DNA of 64,000 nt from Dechloromonas sp. Dech2017. Its GTDB lineage: Bacteria; Pseudomonadota; Gammaproteobacteria; Burkholderiales; Rhodocyclaceae. Every line of letters begins with the position of its first letter. Position 1 is the stretch's first letter. The translations under genes were made by a program, and so were the position numbers. Shown one piece after another: positions 18,013 to 29,414 of the stretch. Where the stretch lies: assembly GCA_009469585.1 (NCBI GenBank), contig SSXW01000001.1, positions 1-64,000 of the forward strand. Direction: 5' to 3'. Below the pieces are notes generated by a model. The model had not been told where the DNA came from. It saw nothing but the letters and a program-made list of their open reading frames with translations, and did no database searches.

Positions 18013-18426
18013 TCAGGCGAACCAGCGCAGGAAGGCGGCGGCCGACAGGGCGGTGGCCCCGAGGCCGGCCAGGGCGGCCCAGGCCAGGGCCCGGCGGACT
18101 GCCGGCCAGCCGCCGGAAAACCTGGCCAGCAGGGCGCCGAGGATCAGGCCGGCCGAGGCGCAGCCCAGCTTGACGAGCAGCGCGGCGACGGCGATGCCGT
18201 GCAGGTCGGGGAACTGCCCGTACCAGGCCAGGCTGATCAGCCCGAAGCCGGCGCCGCTGGCTGCCTGCACGGCCCAGCCGGCGACGACCAGCCAGGCCAG
18301 CGCGCTCAGCGGCGCCGCGCCGCGACGTTGCATCAGCCAGCCGGCCAGGCCGCCACCGGCCACTGCCACGGCGCCGAAGTTGTGCGCTACCTGAACCAGC
18401 GCGTAGGCCAGGTTCTGCGGATCCAC
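18013..18426 (-). CDS. Small integral membrane protein, unknown
   Basis: 137 residues with about four hydrophobic helices and Ala/Gly/Leu-rich composition. The start is a GTG at 18426, 9 bases after the stop of the periplasmic protein gene, so the two are likely co-transcribed. I recognise no family or catalytic motif. Confidence 0.65.
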   Translation of the reverse strand: MDPQNLAYALVQVAHNFGAVAVAGGGLAGWLMQRRGAAPLSALAWLVVAGWAVQAASGAGFGLISLAWYGQFPDLHGIAVAALLVKLGCASAGLILGALLARFSGGWPAVRRALAWAALAGLGATALSAAAFLRWFA

Positions 18427-18435
18427 GTCAAGCGG

Positions 18436-18774
18436 TCACTCGACCTTGACCTTGACGCATTTCTCGATGCCGATCGGCGTGTGGTTCTTGTTGACCACCT
18501 TGATGCACAGCTCGCGTACGCCGGGCGCCAGCGAGGCCAGCGTGTAGCTACCCTTCAACTGGCGCAGCACGGCGACTTCCTTGCCGTCGACATAGAGGTG
18601 GGTGTGGTCGCCCTTCGGACCCGGGGCGACGTCGTAGCTGATGCGGTTCTCGGCCATGGCGTCGAGCTTGGCGCCGTCGGCCGGGGAGACGATGGTGACC
18701 GAACCGGCCTCGGTCTGCGCCACGACGGGCAGGGCGGCCAGGGCCAGCAGCATGGGGAGGACGAGCTTGTTCAT
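18436..18774 (-). CDS. Small periplasmic protein, Ig-like fold predicted
   Basis: 112 residues from ATG 18774 with AGGAG upstream. A signal peptide of about 20 residues ends at Val-Val-Ala-Gln. The mature part is beta-rich (SPADGAKL, then Asp-His-Thr-His-Leu-Tyr-Val-Asp-Gly) and contains two cysteines that could form a disulfide. The pattern resembles small periplasmic proteins with a single Ig-like sandwich; the function is unknown. Confidence 0.75.
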   Translation of the reverse strand: MNKLVLPMLLALAALPVVAQTEAGSVTIVSPADGAKLDAMAENRISYDVAPGPKGDHTHLYVDGKEVAVLRQLKGSYTLASLAPGVRELCIKVVNKNHTPIGIEKCVKVKVE

Positions 18775-18885
18775 GGCATTCTCCTCGCGGATTGGCGGGG
18801 CGCCGATGCGTGGCAAGGCCGGGCCGGCGCAATGCAGTCGACAGGCCGGGGCGGCATTTGTTCAACGGCGCCGGCCCGCCAGCTT

Positions 18886-18922
18886 TTCGATTTTTGCCGG
18901 TTTTTCCCGTCGACCGTGGCAA
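18886..18922 (+). repeat. T-tract/GTYGACCGC element, copy 4
   Basis: Three T-tracts spaced about 10 bases (CTTTTCGATTTTTGCC, then GGTTTTTCCC) precede GTCGACCGT at 18909-18917. It is intergenic, between the divergent periplasmic-protein gene and the MocR-like gene. Over about 35 bases it is nearly identical to copy 5. Confidence 0.75.
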
Positions 18923-19068
18923 TCCGCCCGCCTTTCACGGTCGCTGGATCCGCCTTCGCTTCCGGGCGAAGGCCCCCGCTGGGCAATGGGTGTCGACGAG
19001 TGCCATTTTCCGTCCGGAAAATGATCCGCCTGAAATTGCCGCCCGGGCGCGCCTGATAACATCGGCCC

Positions 19069-20481
19069 ATGAGCCGCTACCAAGAACTCGCCAGCCAGAC
19101 CGAGAAGCTGATCGCCGACGGCGTCCTGCGGGCCGGCGATCGCCTGCCTTCGGTGCGCCAGGCCTGCCGCATCCACACCGTCAGCCCGATCACCGTGACC
19201 CAGGCCTATTACCTGCTGGAAAGCCGGGGGCTGATCGAGGCCCGGCCCAAGTCCGGCTATTTCGTCCGCGCCCGGCTCGGCCGCAACCTGCCCGAGCCGG
19301 AGATGAGCCACCCGGTCGGAGGTTCGACGCAATTGCAGGTCAGCGACTTCATCTTCCAGATTCTCGACAGCGTCCGCGATCCGGCCGTCGTGCCCCTGGG
19401 CTCCAGCTTTCCCAGCCCCTATCTCTATCCGCTCGACAAACTCGGGCGTTTCCTCGCCAACGCCGCCCGCCGCTTCGACCCGCTGGCCACCGTCACCGAC
19501 CTGCCGCCCGGCAACGAGGAACTGCGCCGGCAACTGGCCTTGCGCTATCTGGCCCAGGGGGCGACGGTCCCGCCGAAGGAAATCATCGTCACCGCGGGCG
19601 CCATGGAGGGGCTGAACCTTTGCCTGCAGGCGGTTACCCAGCCCGGCGACCTGATCGCCATCGAGTCGCCGACTTTTTACGCCGGTTTGCAGGCCAGCGA
19701 GCGCCTCGGCCTGAAAGTCATCGAAATCCCCAGTCATCCGCGCGAAGGCGTCAGCCTGTCGGCCCTGGAAGCGGCCCTGCGGCAGCACCCGATCAAGGCT
19801 TGCCTGTTCATGCTCAATTTCGCCAACCCGACCGGCAGCCTGGTCGCCGACGAGCGCAAGCAGGCGCTGGTGGACTTGCTCCGGCGCCACGACATCCCGC
19901 TGATCGAGGACGACGTCTATGCCGAGCTCTATTTCGGGCCGCAGGCGCCGCGCTGCAGCAAGGTCGACGATGCGTCGGGGCTGGTCATGCACGTCTCGTC
20001 GTTCTCGAAATGCCTGGCCCCCGGCTATCGGCTCGGCTGGGTGGCGGCTGGCCGTTACGCTGAGCGTATCCGGCGCCTGAAGCTGTCCACCAGCCTGGCG
20101 ACCACCATCCCGGTACAGATCGCGCTGGCCGACTACCTGAAGCAGGGCGGCTACGAAAACCACCTGCGCCATCTGCGCCAGGCCCTGGCCCGGCAGGAGG
20201 CCGAGCTGGTGGCGGCAATCGAGCGGCATTTCCCGGCCGGCACCCGGCTGGCCCGGCCGCAGGGCGGCTATTTCCTGTGGCTGGAACTGCCGCGCCAGGT
20301 CGATACCCTGTTGTTGCACCGGCAGGCGCTGGAACTCGGCATCAGCATCGCTCCGGGGCCGATCTTTTCCGCCCAGCGCGAATTCGGCCATTACCTGCGC
20401 CTGAATTTCGGCCATCCCGATTCGCCGCGCCGGCAAGCCGCCATGGCGACGCTGGGCGAGTTGATTGCCCGGCAACTATAG
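19069..20481 (+). CDS. MocR/GntR-type regulator with aminotransferase domain
   Basis: 470 residues. A GntR winged helix (about 1-75: LRAGDRLPSVRQACR, then AYYLLESRGLIEARP) is fused to a fold-type I aminotransferase domain. The PLP lysine is in SSFSKCLAPGYRLGW, with NFANPTGS and a C-terminal Arg in LRLNFGH. MocR-type regulators respond to PLP-bound amines, while some relatives are true aminotransferases. It overlaps the end of the convergent norF-like gene by 6 bases. Confidence 0.9.
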   Translation: MSRYQELASQTEKLIADGVLRAGDRLPSVRQACRIHTVSPITVTQAYYLLESRGLIEARPKSGYFVRARLGRNLPEPEMSHPVGGSTQLQVSDFIFQILDSVRDPAVVPLGSSFPSPYLYPLDKLGRFLANAARRFDPLATVTDLPPGNEELRRQLALRYLAQGATVPPKEIIVTAGAMEGLNLCLQAVTQPGDLIAIESPTFYAGLQASERLGLKVIEIPSHPREGVSLSALEAALRQHPIKACLFMLNFANPTGSLVADERKQALVDLLRRHDIPLIEDDVYAELYFGPQAPRCSKVDDASGLVMHVSSFSKCLAPGYRLGWVAAGRYAERIRRLKLSTSLATTIPVQIALADYLKQGGYENHLRHLRQALARQEAELVAAIERHFPAGTRLARPQGGYFLWLELPRQVDTLLLHRQALELGISIAPGPIFSAQREFGHYLRLNFGHPDSPRRQAAMATLGELIARQL

Positions 20482-20784
20482 GCTGGCCCAGCCGGCCACC
20501 CGGGCGCCGAAATAGCTGATCCCGAGCAGGGCCAGCGGCGTGAAGGCGATGAATCCGGCGACCACCCGGCGAATGAAAGGATGGGCCAAGCCGACCTCGA
20601 TGAACTGGTGGGCGATCAGCGCGCCCTTCAACCAGATGATGGCGGCGACCAGCGGTGGCAGCCAACTGGCGCCGTGCAGCCACTGGCTCAGGCCCAGGCT
20701 GAACAAGGTCAGCGCGATTAGCCCCAGCCAGGCGGCGGTCAGGGGAAGCAGCGAGGAGGAGGGCAGTCGTTCGGCGGTTTGCAT
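20476..20784 (-). CDS. norF: NorF-like small membrane protein (cytochrome oxidase subunit IV family)
   Basis: 102 residues with three hydrophobic helices, the central one holding WLKGALIAHQFIEVG, the signature of the prokaryotic subunit IV/NorF family. It follows the NorE-like gene by 3 bases in the same direction. NorE and NorF assist nitric oxide reductase in denitrifiers, but no norCB is present in the window. Assignment depends on the pairing. Confidence 0.6.
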   Translation of the reverse strand: MQTAERLPSSSLLPLTAAWLGLIALTLFSLGLSQWLHGASWLPPLVAAIIWLKGALIAHQFIEVGLAHPFIRRVVAGFIAFTPLALLGISYFGARVAGWASL

Positions 20785-20787
20785 GGT

Positions 20788-21393
20788 TCAGACCAGGACG
20801 TAGAAAAACGGGAAGATGACCAGCCAGATGATGTCGGTGGCGTGCCAGTAGCAGGCCAGCGCTTCCAGCCCGCTGTAGTCCTCGGTGGAATAGCCGCCGG
20901 CCAGGTGGCGGGCCAGCACCCAGAGAATGCCGAGAATGCCCCAGGTGGCGTGCACCAGGTGATTCAGGGTCAGGTAGTAATAGACGGTGAAGAAAATGCC
21001 CGATTCGCCGTTGATGCCGTGGGCCAGGTTCCACTGGATCTCCAGATACTTGGCGACCGGGTAGCCGAGCGCCACTACCAGCCCGGCGACCAGCCAGACT
21101 ATCGAGGCCCGCCGCCGCCCGGCCCGTAGCGTCGCCACCGAGCAGGCGATGAAGAAGCTGCTGGTCACCATCAGCAGCGTGATCGCCGTGCCGGCCAGCC
21201 GCGACAATCGCTCGCCGCCTTGCTCGAAGGCTTCCGGGAAATGCGCCCGGGCGATGAAATAGACGACGAACAGGACGAGGAATTCGACGAATTCGCAGCT
21301 GATCCCGACCCACATGCCCTTGTTGCCCGGCACACGGCCCTTGGGCTGTTCTTCCCTGAGTGGCTCCAGGTCGGGAATGGCGATGGCGGTCAC
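20788..21393 (-). CDS. norE: NorE-like cytochrome oxidase subunit III family protein
   Basis: About 201 residues from a GTG at 21393 with AGGAG upstream; the longer frame to 21534 lacks a ribosome site. There are five hydrophobic helices with the subunit III pattern: a conserved Glu in SCEFVEFLVLF, an NHLVHATWG helix and a final YWHATDIIWLVIF helix. At this size it fits NorE rather than a full oxidase subunit. It is divergent from ccoG, with a 205-base shared promoter gap. Confidence 0.7.
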   Translation of the reverse strand: MTAIAIPDLEPLREEQPKGRVPGNKGMWVGISCEFVEFLVLFVVYFIARAHFPEAFEQGGERLSRLAGTAITLLMVTSSFFIACSVATLRAGRRRASIVWLVAGLVVALGYPVAKYLEIQWNLAHGINGESGIFFTVYYYLTLNHLVHATWGILGILWVLARHLAGGYSTEDYSGLEALACYWHATDIIWLVIFPFFYVLV

Positions 21394-21598
21394 GGCGGGC
21401 TCCTGTTTTTTCCAATGCCGCCATTGTTCCCGCTGGACAGAAAGATCACAGATACAGGCCTGACGATTTTTGATCGGCACAGATATGGTTGATCTGTTCC
21501 TATAGAAAACAATATCGGCTGAATCTGTTTCCATTTTTGCTCGGGTGATTAACTCGCCTTCCGTGTTTTCAGCGAATCATCACCGGAAGGAAAGAAGC

Positions 21599-22990
21599 AT
21601 GAGCAAGCCAGTCAGCAAGGTCCGCGAAGCCAAGCTGGAGTTGTATCGGAAAAAGGGAAAGATCCACGCCAAGGCGACCGCCGGCCACTTCAACAGCCTG
21701 CGCTGGGCGATGGTCTGGTTCACCCAGGCCATTTTCTTCGGCGCCTGCTGGCTGAGCTGGGAGGCCAACGGCGTCAGCCGGCAAGCCGTGCTGTTCGATA
21801 TCGCCCACGAAAAGCTCTACCTGTTCGGTCTCGTGCTCTGGCCCCAGGATGCGCTGCTGCTCGCCTTCGTGCTGATCCTGGCCGCCACCGCGCTGTTTTT
21901 CGTGACCGCGCTGGCCGGCCGCCTGTTCTGCGGCTTCGCCTGCCCGCAAACGGTTTATACGACCATCTTCACCTGGATCGAGGCGCGGGTCGAAGGCGAC
22001 CACCTGGCCCGCCTGAAGCTCGACCAGAGTCCGCTGAGCGGCCGCAAGCTGCTGCTGAAAGCCATCAAGCACGGCCTGTGGCTGCTGTTCGCGGCGTGGA
22101 CGGCGATCACCTTCGTTGGCTATTTCACGCCCATCCGCGAACTGCTGCCGACCCTGCCGGGCTGGAACGTCGGCCCCTGGGAAGGCTTCTGGCTGATTTT
22201 CTACGGCGCCTTCACCTACGTGCAGGCCGGGCTGGCCCGCGAGGCGGTCTGCCAGCACATGTGCCCGTATTCCCGTTTCCAGGGCGTGATGGTCGATGCG
22301 GCGACCAAGAACGTCAGCTACGACGCCCACCGCGGCGAGCCGCGCAACGTCCGCCGCCAGGCCGGCAATACCGGCGACTGCATCGACTGCGGCATCTGCG
22401 TCCAGGTCTGCCCGACCGGCATCGACATCCGCGACGGCCTGCAATACCAGTGCATCAACTGCGGCCTGTGCATCGACGCCTGCGACGAGGTCATGCTCAA
22501 GACCGGCACCCCGACCGGCCTGATCCGCTTCATGTCGGAAAACGAAGCGGCCGGGCAGGCGCAGCCCGCGGGGCTGCTCAGACGGCCGCGCCTGGCGGTC
22601 TATGCCAGCCTCTTCGTTGTCTTTTCAGTGCTCGGCGCCTGGACCCTGGCCGATCGGTCGCTGCTGCTCGCTGACATCCTGCGCGACCGGGGCGCCCTGC
22701 TGCGCGAAACGGCCGAAGGCAAGATCGAAAACGTCTACACCCTGAAGCTGATGAACCTCGACGAACTGCCTCGGGACTACCGCATCGAGGTGGACGGCCT
22801 GCCCGGCATCGAGATCGTCGGCCAGCGCGAATTCACCGTCGAACCCGGCAGCATCCGCCCCTTGCCGCTCACCGTCGCCATGCCCGGCGACAGCGGCGAA
22901 TCCGGCATCCGGCCGATCTCCTTCCGGATCGCCGCCCGGCACGACCCGGCGACCGTGGTGGTGGAAAAGAGCAGTTTCGTGCTGCCTTGA
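21599..22990 (+). CDS. ccoG: Cytochrome cbb3 oxidase accessory protein CcoG (RdxA/FixG)
   Basis: 463 residues from ATG 21599 with GGAAGGAAAG upstream. Several membrane segments and a polyferredoxin region with CGFACP, CQHMCPYSR, and two 4Fe-4S blocks CIDCGICVQVCP and CINCGLCIDACDE. An Ig-like C-terminal domain follows. CcoG reduces copper for assembly of the cbb3 oxidase in the inner membrane. No ccoNOPQ genes are in the window. The divergent norEF-like pair suggests control by oxygen or nitrogen oxides. Confidence 0.95.
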   Translation: MSKPVSKVREAKLELYRKKGKIHAKATAGHFNSLRWAMVWFTQAIFFGACWLSWEANGVSRQAVLFDIAHEKLYLFGLVLWPQDALLLAFVLILAATALFFVTALAGRLFCGFACPQTVYTTIFTWIEARVEGDHLARLKLDQSPLSGRKLLLKAIKHGLWLLFAAWTAITFVGYFTPIRELLPTLPGWNVGPWEGFWLIFYGAFTYVQAGLAREAVCQHMCPYSRFQGVMVDAATKNVSYDAHRGEPRNVRRQAGNTGDCIDCGICVQVCPTGIDIRDGLQYQCINCGLCIDACDEVMLKTGTPTGLIRFMSENEAAGQAQPAGLLRRPRLAVYASLFVVFSVLGAWTLADRSLLLADILRDRGALLRETAEGKIENVYTLKLMNLDELPRDYRIEVDGLPGIEIVGQREFTVEPGSIRPLPLTVAMPGDSGESGIRPISFRIAARHDPATVVVEKSSFVLP

Positions 22991-23482
22991 GGCTTGGAGG
23001 CTGAAACCGGCATCTGCCGTCGCGGTGATATTGGGCGGCAGATGCTTGAGAGAGCTTCGGATGGCTTTGGGTACGTCCAGCGGGCGGCAGTCGGCCATCA
23101 AGAGACATTCGCCAGTGAGATCTATCGGGCAGCTACCGACTGATTGCTGACCTGCGATTTCGTACGGCAGCCTAACGAAACCGGACCCTCAGGATTCTCC
23201 ATCGTGGCCCGACGCACTGCTACGGTCTTTTCGGTTTCTCTTATACGAAGCAGCCGTTCGTGATTTCCGGCAGCGGCCAGAAGCTGTCCTTGTTCAATCA
23301 AAGGTTCCTCAGGTAATGGTTGGTTCACCAGAGTCGGAATACTTTACAAACTCCGCCGTGCTCAGCACCATCAACTAACATAACAAATTGAATATACATA
23401 ATTATTATTTTTAGGCATGAATGTTGCAATCCCATAACCTTGACATGGTTATTCGGCAAATCAGAATCGGGGAGGATTGTTT
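22991..23482. other. Intergenic region without a supported gene
   Basis: About 490 bases between ccoG and the PEP-CTERM gene. A 68-codon minus frame (23122-23328) exists but has no recognisable family and was not annotated. The last 130 bases are strongly AT-rich and probably hold the PEP-CTERM gene promoter. Confidence 0.4.
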
Positions 23483-25405
23483 ATGTCACATGCTTCTAAC
23501 CAGCTTCTTGCTTTTTTGTTGCTCGTCACCGGATTTGTCCCAGTAACAAATGCCACACTTGTATCTCGTCTAGGTGGCCAAGCGGTGTATGACACAGACC
23601 TCAATGTAACCTGGCTAACCAACGCAAACTTGGCTAGAACCGAAACATTTGGAGTAAGCGGCATCACCACCACTGGCTTCATGGATGGGGGTACCACTCA
23701 AACTTGGATTGCCGCTATGAACGCTTCCAATGGTGGCTTAGGATATTTGGGCTACAACAACTGGCGGCTACCGACAACTGGTCCGGTCAATGGCATTTCC
23801 TTCAATTACCCAAACTCTAACAATGGCTCAACGGACTCTGGCTATAACATAAGCGCAACAGGAACCCCTTACGCGGGGAGCACTGGTAATGAGATGGCTT
23901 ATTTATACTATAACAGTCTGAGCAATCAATCTCCCTGCAATCCCGTCACATCGACTGTTTCCAATTGTGTCCCACAATCTTATGGGTTGACCAGTGTTGG
24001 CCCCTTTACAAACCTCATGCCCCAGTGGTACTGGTCCGGTACTGTATACCCAAATTCAGACGCGCGGTGGATGTTCGGTTTCATGAACGGTAGCCAGTAC
24101 TTGGTCAGCGGCGACCAAACACATCTAGCATTGGTCGTTGGTTCGGGCGATGTCTTCTCAGGTCCGCCACTACCAGCCCCACTTCAGATTCAGGCAAACC
24201 CTACCCCAATATTGCCGACTAAAACGCCACCAGCCACTTATTTTCCCGCTATCACTCCATCTTTCTCCTCACAGATAGGCCCATTCGCAGAAAGCACTGC
24301 AAGCCAATTTGATTCCCCAACGGCGCAAAATATTAATCTTCTTGTATCTGACGTTAAGCCGTTGGTCGACCCACAATCCGGTGTCACTCAATGGCTAAAG
24401 GCTACTGCTAAAGTTGCGGCTCCTGATATTGAGAAAAGCGCGGGGATATTGGCTTTTGTAAGTAATGTAGGATCTACTGTCGTCGACTGGGCAACGGGAT
24501 CGCTAGCTGAGGGCTTCGCGGCAACTGTTAACTTATGGGGAGATCCTAATTTAGCAGGAAAGGTTGTTGATGCTTCCCCCGCAGCTAAGCAAATCTATGA
24601 CGCCGCTCAAACTACGTCTGCCGTCGCTGGTTGCTTAGGCGTCTTGACTCCAGGTGCTGTTTATGCAGATTTGTACTTTTGCTTGGTAGGTGCGACAGCT
24701 AGCGTGATGGCAGAGGACTTGGCTCCGGCTCTTAGAAAGTTTGGTGCTGATCCTCCTGACCCAAGCTACACCTCAATATTCCAAGCTAATACGCAACTTC
24801 CGACAATTCCAAGCACGGGTGATCCCATTGTGGACAGGTACTACCAGAATGTTATCGGCGCTGCCACATTGGCTGGAGTTTATTTGAATGCAGTCAATGC
24901 ATCATTGGATAAATACGCTGGTGCTTATTTGGCGGGTGATACGATTTATATGGCGTATCAGATGCAAGCGTACCTAGCGTATTTAAAGTTATATGATCAA
25001 GCACTACACGACCTTCAGACTAACCTCAAGGCTTTTGGTGCACTCGTTGATTTGAGTCAATTTAATAACCTTGTTTATGACCCATTAAAGCTAATCACTT
25101 TGCAACAGAATGTGGCGTTGAATGGTTTCAGTACTGGCTTAATTGATTACTTTAAATCGCTCGGTTACACACCAGAAGAATTGGAGCAGTTGCAGGCTGA
25201 GTTTATAGCCTTCGATCCTTATTCGCTTGAAGGTACTGCATTAGATGCCCTGAACTTACTGCAGGATGGGATCGCATTAGCATCCTCCCTGCCTGACCGT
25301 ACCGACCGCTCCATACCGGAGCCATCAACAATTGTGTTAATCCTTATCGCTGCGGCAATACTTATGTTAGCTAGATTGAGAAATATTAAATTGGCTAGCG
25401 GATAA
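23483..25405 (+). CDS. PEP-CTERM exported protein with DUF1566/Lcl-like N-terminal region
   Basis: 640 residues from ATG 23483 with GGAGG 7 bases upstream. A signal peptide (about 1-25) is followed by a region resembling DUF1566/Lcl domains: VYDTDLNVTWLTNANLA, then GYLGYNNWRLP and a WYWSGT block. The middle is a Pro/Thr-rich linker and a long helical region of unknown type. The C-terminus is a sorting signal: IPEPST, a hydrophobic helix and Arg/Lys. Such proteins are cut by exosortase and exported, often in exopolysaccharide-producing bacteria. The gene is far more AT-rich than its neighbours, which suggests acquisition. Confidence 0.88.
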   Translation: MSHASNQLLAFLLLVTGFVPVTNATLVSRLGGQAVYDTDLNVTWLTNANLARTETFGVSGITTTGFMDGGTTQTWIAAMNASNGGLGYLGYNNWRLPTTGPVNGISFNYPNSNNGSTDSGYNISATGTPYAGSTGNEMAYLYYNSLSNQSPCNPVTSTVSNCVPQSYGLTSVGPFTNLMPQWYWSGTVYPNSDARWMFGFMNGSQYLVSGDQTHLALVVGSGDVFSGPPLPAPLQIQANPTPILPTKTPPATYFPAITPSFSSQIGPFAESTASQFDSPTAQNINLLVSDVKPLVDPQSGVTQWLKATAKVAAPDIEKSAGILAFVSNVGSTVVDWATGSLAEGFAATVNLWGDPNLAGKVVDASPAAKQIYDAAQTTSAVAGCLGVLTPGAVYADLYFCLVGATASVMAEDLAPALRKFGADPPDPSYTSIFQANTQLPTIPSTGDPIVDRYYQNVIGAATLAGVYLNAVNASLDKYAGAYLAGDTIYMAYQMQAYLAYLKLYDQALHDLQTNLKAFGALVDLSQFNNLVYDPLKLITLQQNVALNGFSTGLIDYFKSLGYTPEELEQLQAEFIAFDPYSLEGTALDALNLLQDGIALASSLPDRTDRSIPEPSTIVLILIAAAILMLARLRNIKLASG

Positions 25406-25752
25406 AGCCAATCCGCAGGCCAATAGACCTAGAAAATTCGCTCCCATGCCGGCGGGTTTCAGAGTGAACTGGCCCCGTAAATGTCTGCAACTGGGGCCAT
25501 TGGACAGTCCGGTCGTGGCCGAGCCAAGCATCGTTGATTCCAACTTGCCCGTGGCAAACCGGTCATTCGCTCGAGTAGAGGAATAGAAGTTTCGACAGCA
25601 CTATCTGCGGCAGCTTATCGCTGGCTGCGGATTTAGCCTTCCCCTCGGCAATGTCTGCTTTCGCTCATTGCCGACGGTGGCTCTGAAACCCTGACCGGCG
25701 ACAGTGGGTCGAAAGCCGAAATAACAGCAAATCGCCATCGAATCTCTCCAGC

Positions 25753-25780
25753 AAAAAGGCGGCTTCGCAGCCACCTTTTT
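25753..25780 (-). terminator. Terminator of tex
   Basis: AAAAAGGCGGC and GCCACCTTTTT form a stem with one mismatch, with A- and T-runs at the two ends, so it can work in either direction. It lies 63 bases past the tex stop. Confidence 0.7.
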
Positions 25781-25816
25781 CTATTTTTGCCGTTTTTTCC
25801 CGTTGACCGCGGCAAC
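25775..25816 (+). repeat. T-tract/GTYGACCGC element, copy 5
   Basis: CTTTTTCTATTTTTGCC, then GTTTTTTCCC precede GTTGACCGC at 25802-25810. It is intergenic, downstream of tex, and nearly identical to copy 4 over about 35 bases. Confidence 0.75.
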
Positions 25817-25842
25817 TGCCCTGGCCTTCACCCCAAGGGCAT

Positions 25843-28161
<2,319 letters not shown>

Positions 28162-28280
28162 GGGTGCGGCGGTGCAGCAAAAATGGGGGGTGAACTATGC
28201 GCAATCCGTCGCGAAAATACAACCGCGCCGCCATGGTGTAGCATGCCGGCCAGGCTTATTCCAAGTGAGAGGAGGACAAC

Positions 28281-28724
28281 ATGAAAATCGAAACCTATCT
28301 GTTCGGCGCCGTCGAGGTGATTCCCGAAAAGGTCATCAATTTTCCCAACGGGCTGGTCGGCTTCGAGCAGAACAAGCGTTTCATGCTGGTGCACGACGAG
28401 GGCAGGGCGCAGCCGGTCAGCTATACGCTGCAGTCGCTGGACGATCCGGCCATCGCCTTCCAGATCGTCGATCCGACGACGCTCGGCTTCAACTACGAGC
28501 TGGCCCTGAGCGACGCCGAGAACGCCCTGCTGCAGACGCCGGCCGCCGAGGACATCGCGGTCATGCAGGTGCTCTTCAAGCAGGAGGAGGGCGGCCGGGC
28601 GGCGATTGCCCCCAACCTGCGGGCGCCGCTGGTCATCAACACCCGGCTGCGCGTCGGCCTGCAGAAGGTCATGGAGTCGATGCAGCCGAACATCACGCTG
28701 TCCAACCTGTCGAGCCCCGTCTGA
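28281..28724 (+). CDS. fliW: Flagellar assembly factor FliW
   Basis: 147 residues, full FliW length, with the family's [16 protein letters not shown] start and the C-terminal [11 protein letters not shown] segment. FliW binds flagellin and antagonises CsrA. GAGGAGG lies upstream of the ATG. No flagellin or csrA is nearby, so the gene stands alone between divergent tex and a terminator. Confidence 0.93.
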   Translation: MKIETYLFGAVEVIPEKVINFPNGLVGFEQNKRFMLVHDEGRAQPVSYTLQSLDDPAIAFQIVDPTTLGFNYELALSDAENALLQTPAAEDIAVMQVLFKQEEGGRAAIAPNLRAPLVINTRLRVGLQKVMESMQPNITLSNLSSPV

Positions 28725-28739
28725 TCCCGGCGACAGGCC

Positions 28740-28770
28740 GATCAAAGCGGGGCTGCGGCCCCGCTTGATC
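28740..28770. terminator. Bidirectional hairpin between fliW and carbonic anhydrase gene
   Basis: AAGCGGGGC and GCCCCGCTT form a strong stem extended by GATC on both sides with one bulge. It lies between two convergent genes and can serve both. Confidence 0.7.
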
Positions 28771-28772
28771 GT

Positions 28773-29294
28773 TTACAGCGGGGTCAGCGTGTCGCGGTAG
28801 CGGGCGGCGTTGGCCACGTAGTGTTCGGCCGATTTCTTGAGCTTGGCGACGTCCTCGTCGGACAGTTCGCGCACCACCTTGCCCGGCGAGCCGACGATCA
28901 GCACGCGGTCGGGAAAGACCTTGCCTTCGGGGATCAGCGTGTTGGCGCCGACGATGCAGCCTTTGCCGATCACCGCCCGGTTGAGGATCACCGAGCCGAT
29001 GCCGATCAGGCTGCCGTCGCCCACCGTGCAGCCGTGCAGCATGACCAGGTGGCCGACGGTGACGTTGGCGCCGATGTGCATCGGCACGCCTTCGTCGGTG
29101 TGCAGCACCGAGCCGTCCTGGATGTTGGTGTTGGCGCCGATGTGGATGGGGTCGTTGTCGCCGCGCAGGGTGGCGTTCCACCAGATGGAGGCGTTGTCGC
29201 CCAGGCGGATGTCGCCGATCACCGTGGCGTTGGGGGCGACCCAGGCGTTGCTGCCGAGTTGCGGTGCTTTGTCGCCGAGTTTGAAGAGGGGCAT
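28773..29294 (-). CDS. Gamma-class carbonic anhydrase-like protein
   Basis: 173 residues of left-handed beta-helix hexapeptide repeats (APNATVIGDIRLGDNASIWW, then an IHIGANTNIQDG repeat). The metal-binding histidines sit in HTDEG, GHLVMLHGC. These are the YrdA/CaiE-type gamma carbonic anhydrases; activity of individual members varies. The start at 29294 has AGGAG upstream. Confidence 0.92.
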   Translation of the reverse strand: MPLFKLGDKAPQLGSNAWVAPNATVIGDIRLGDNASIWWNATLRGDNDPIHIGANTNIQDGSVLHTDEGVPMHIGANVTVGHLVMLHGCTVGDGSLIGIGSVILNRAVIGKGCIVGANTLIPEGKVFPDRVLIVGSPGKVVRELSDEDVAKLKKSAEHYVANAARYRDTLTPL

Positions 29295-29310
29295 GGCGTC
29301 TCCTGGAAAA

Positions 29311-29348
29311 TTTGAAATTTGGCCGATTTTTGCGGTTGACCGCAGCAC
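29311..29348 (+). repeat. T-tract/GTYGACCGC element, copy 6
   Basis: TTTGAAATTTGGCCGATTTT then TGCG precede GTTGACCGC at 29335-29343. It is in the gap between the divergent carbonic anhydrase gene and the next plus-strand gene. Confidence 0.7.
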
Positions 29349-29414
29349 TGCCGGCAATGTTACGCTGTCAGCCGGCTGGGGGCAGCAAGTGCGGGACAGC
29401 AACAGGGAGTCGGC

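Larger units (their letters stand above)
25406..25842. other. Intergenic region downstream of the PEP-CTERM gene
   Basis: About 440 bases with no supported gene. It ends with a bidirectional-looking terminator (25753-25780) and a copy of the T-tract element. The rest shows scattered stops in all frames and may be decayed sequence from the event that brought in the PEP-CTERM gene. Confidence 0.4.

Noticed and set aside
21460-21500. TTGATC repeats in the norE-ccoG gap as an FNR-type site
   Set aside because: The two half-sites are in the same orientation and the wrong distance for the TTGAT-N4-ATCAA pattern.
23122-23328. 68-codon minus frame between ccoG and the PEP-CTERM gene
   Set aside because: No family, no clear ribosome site, low-complexity charged sequence.
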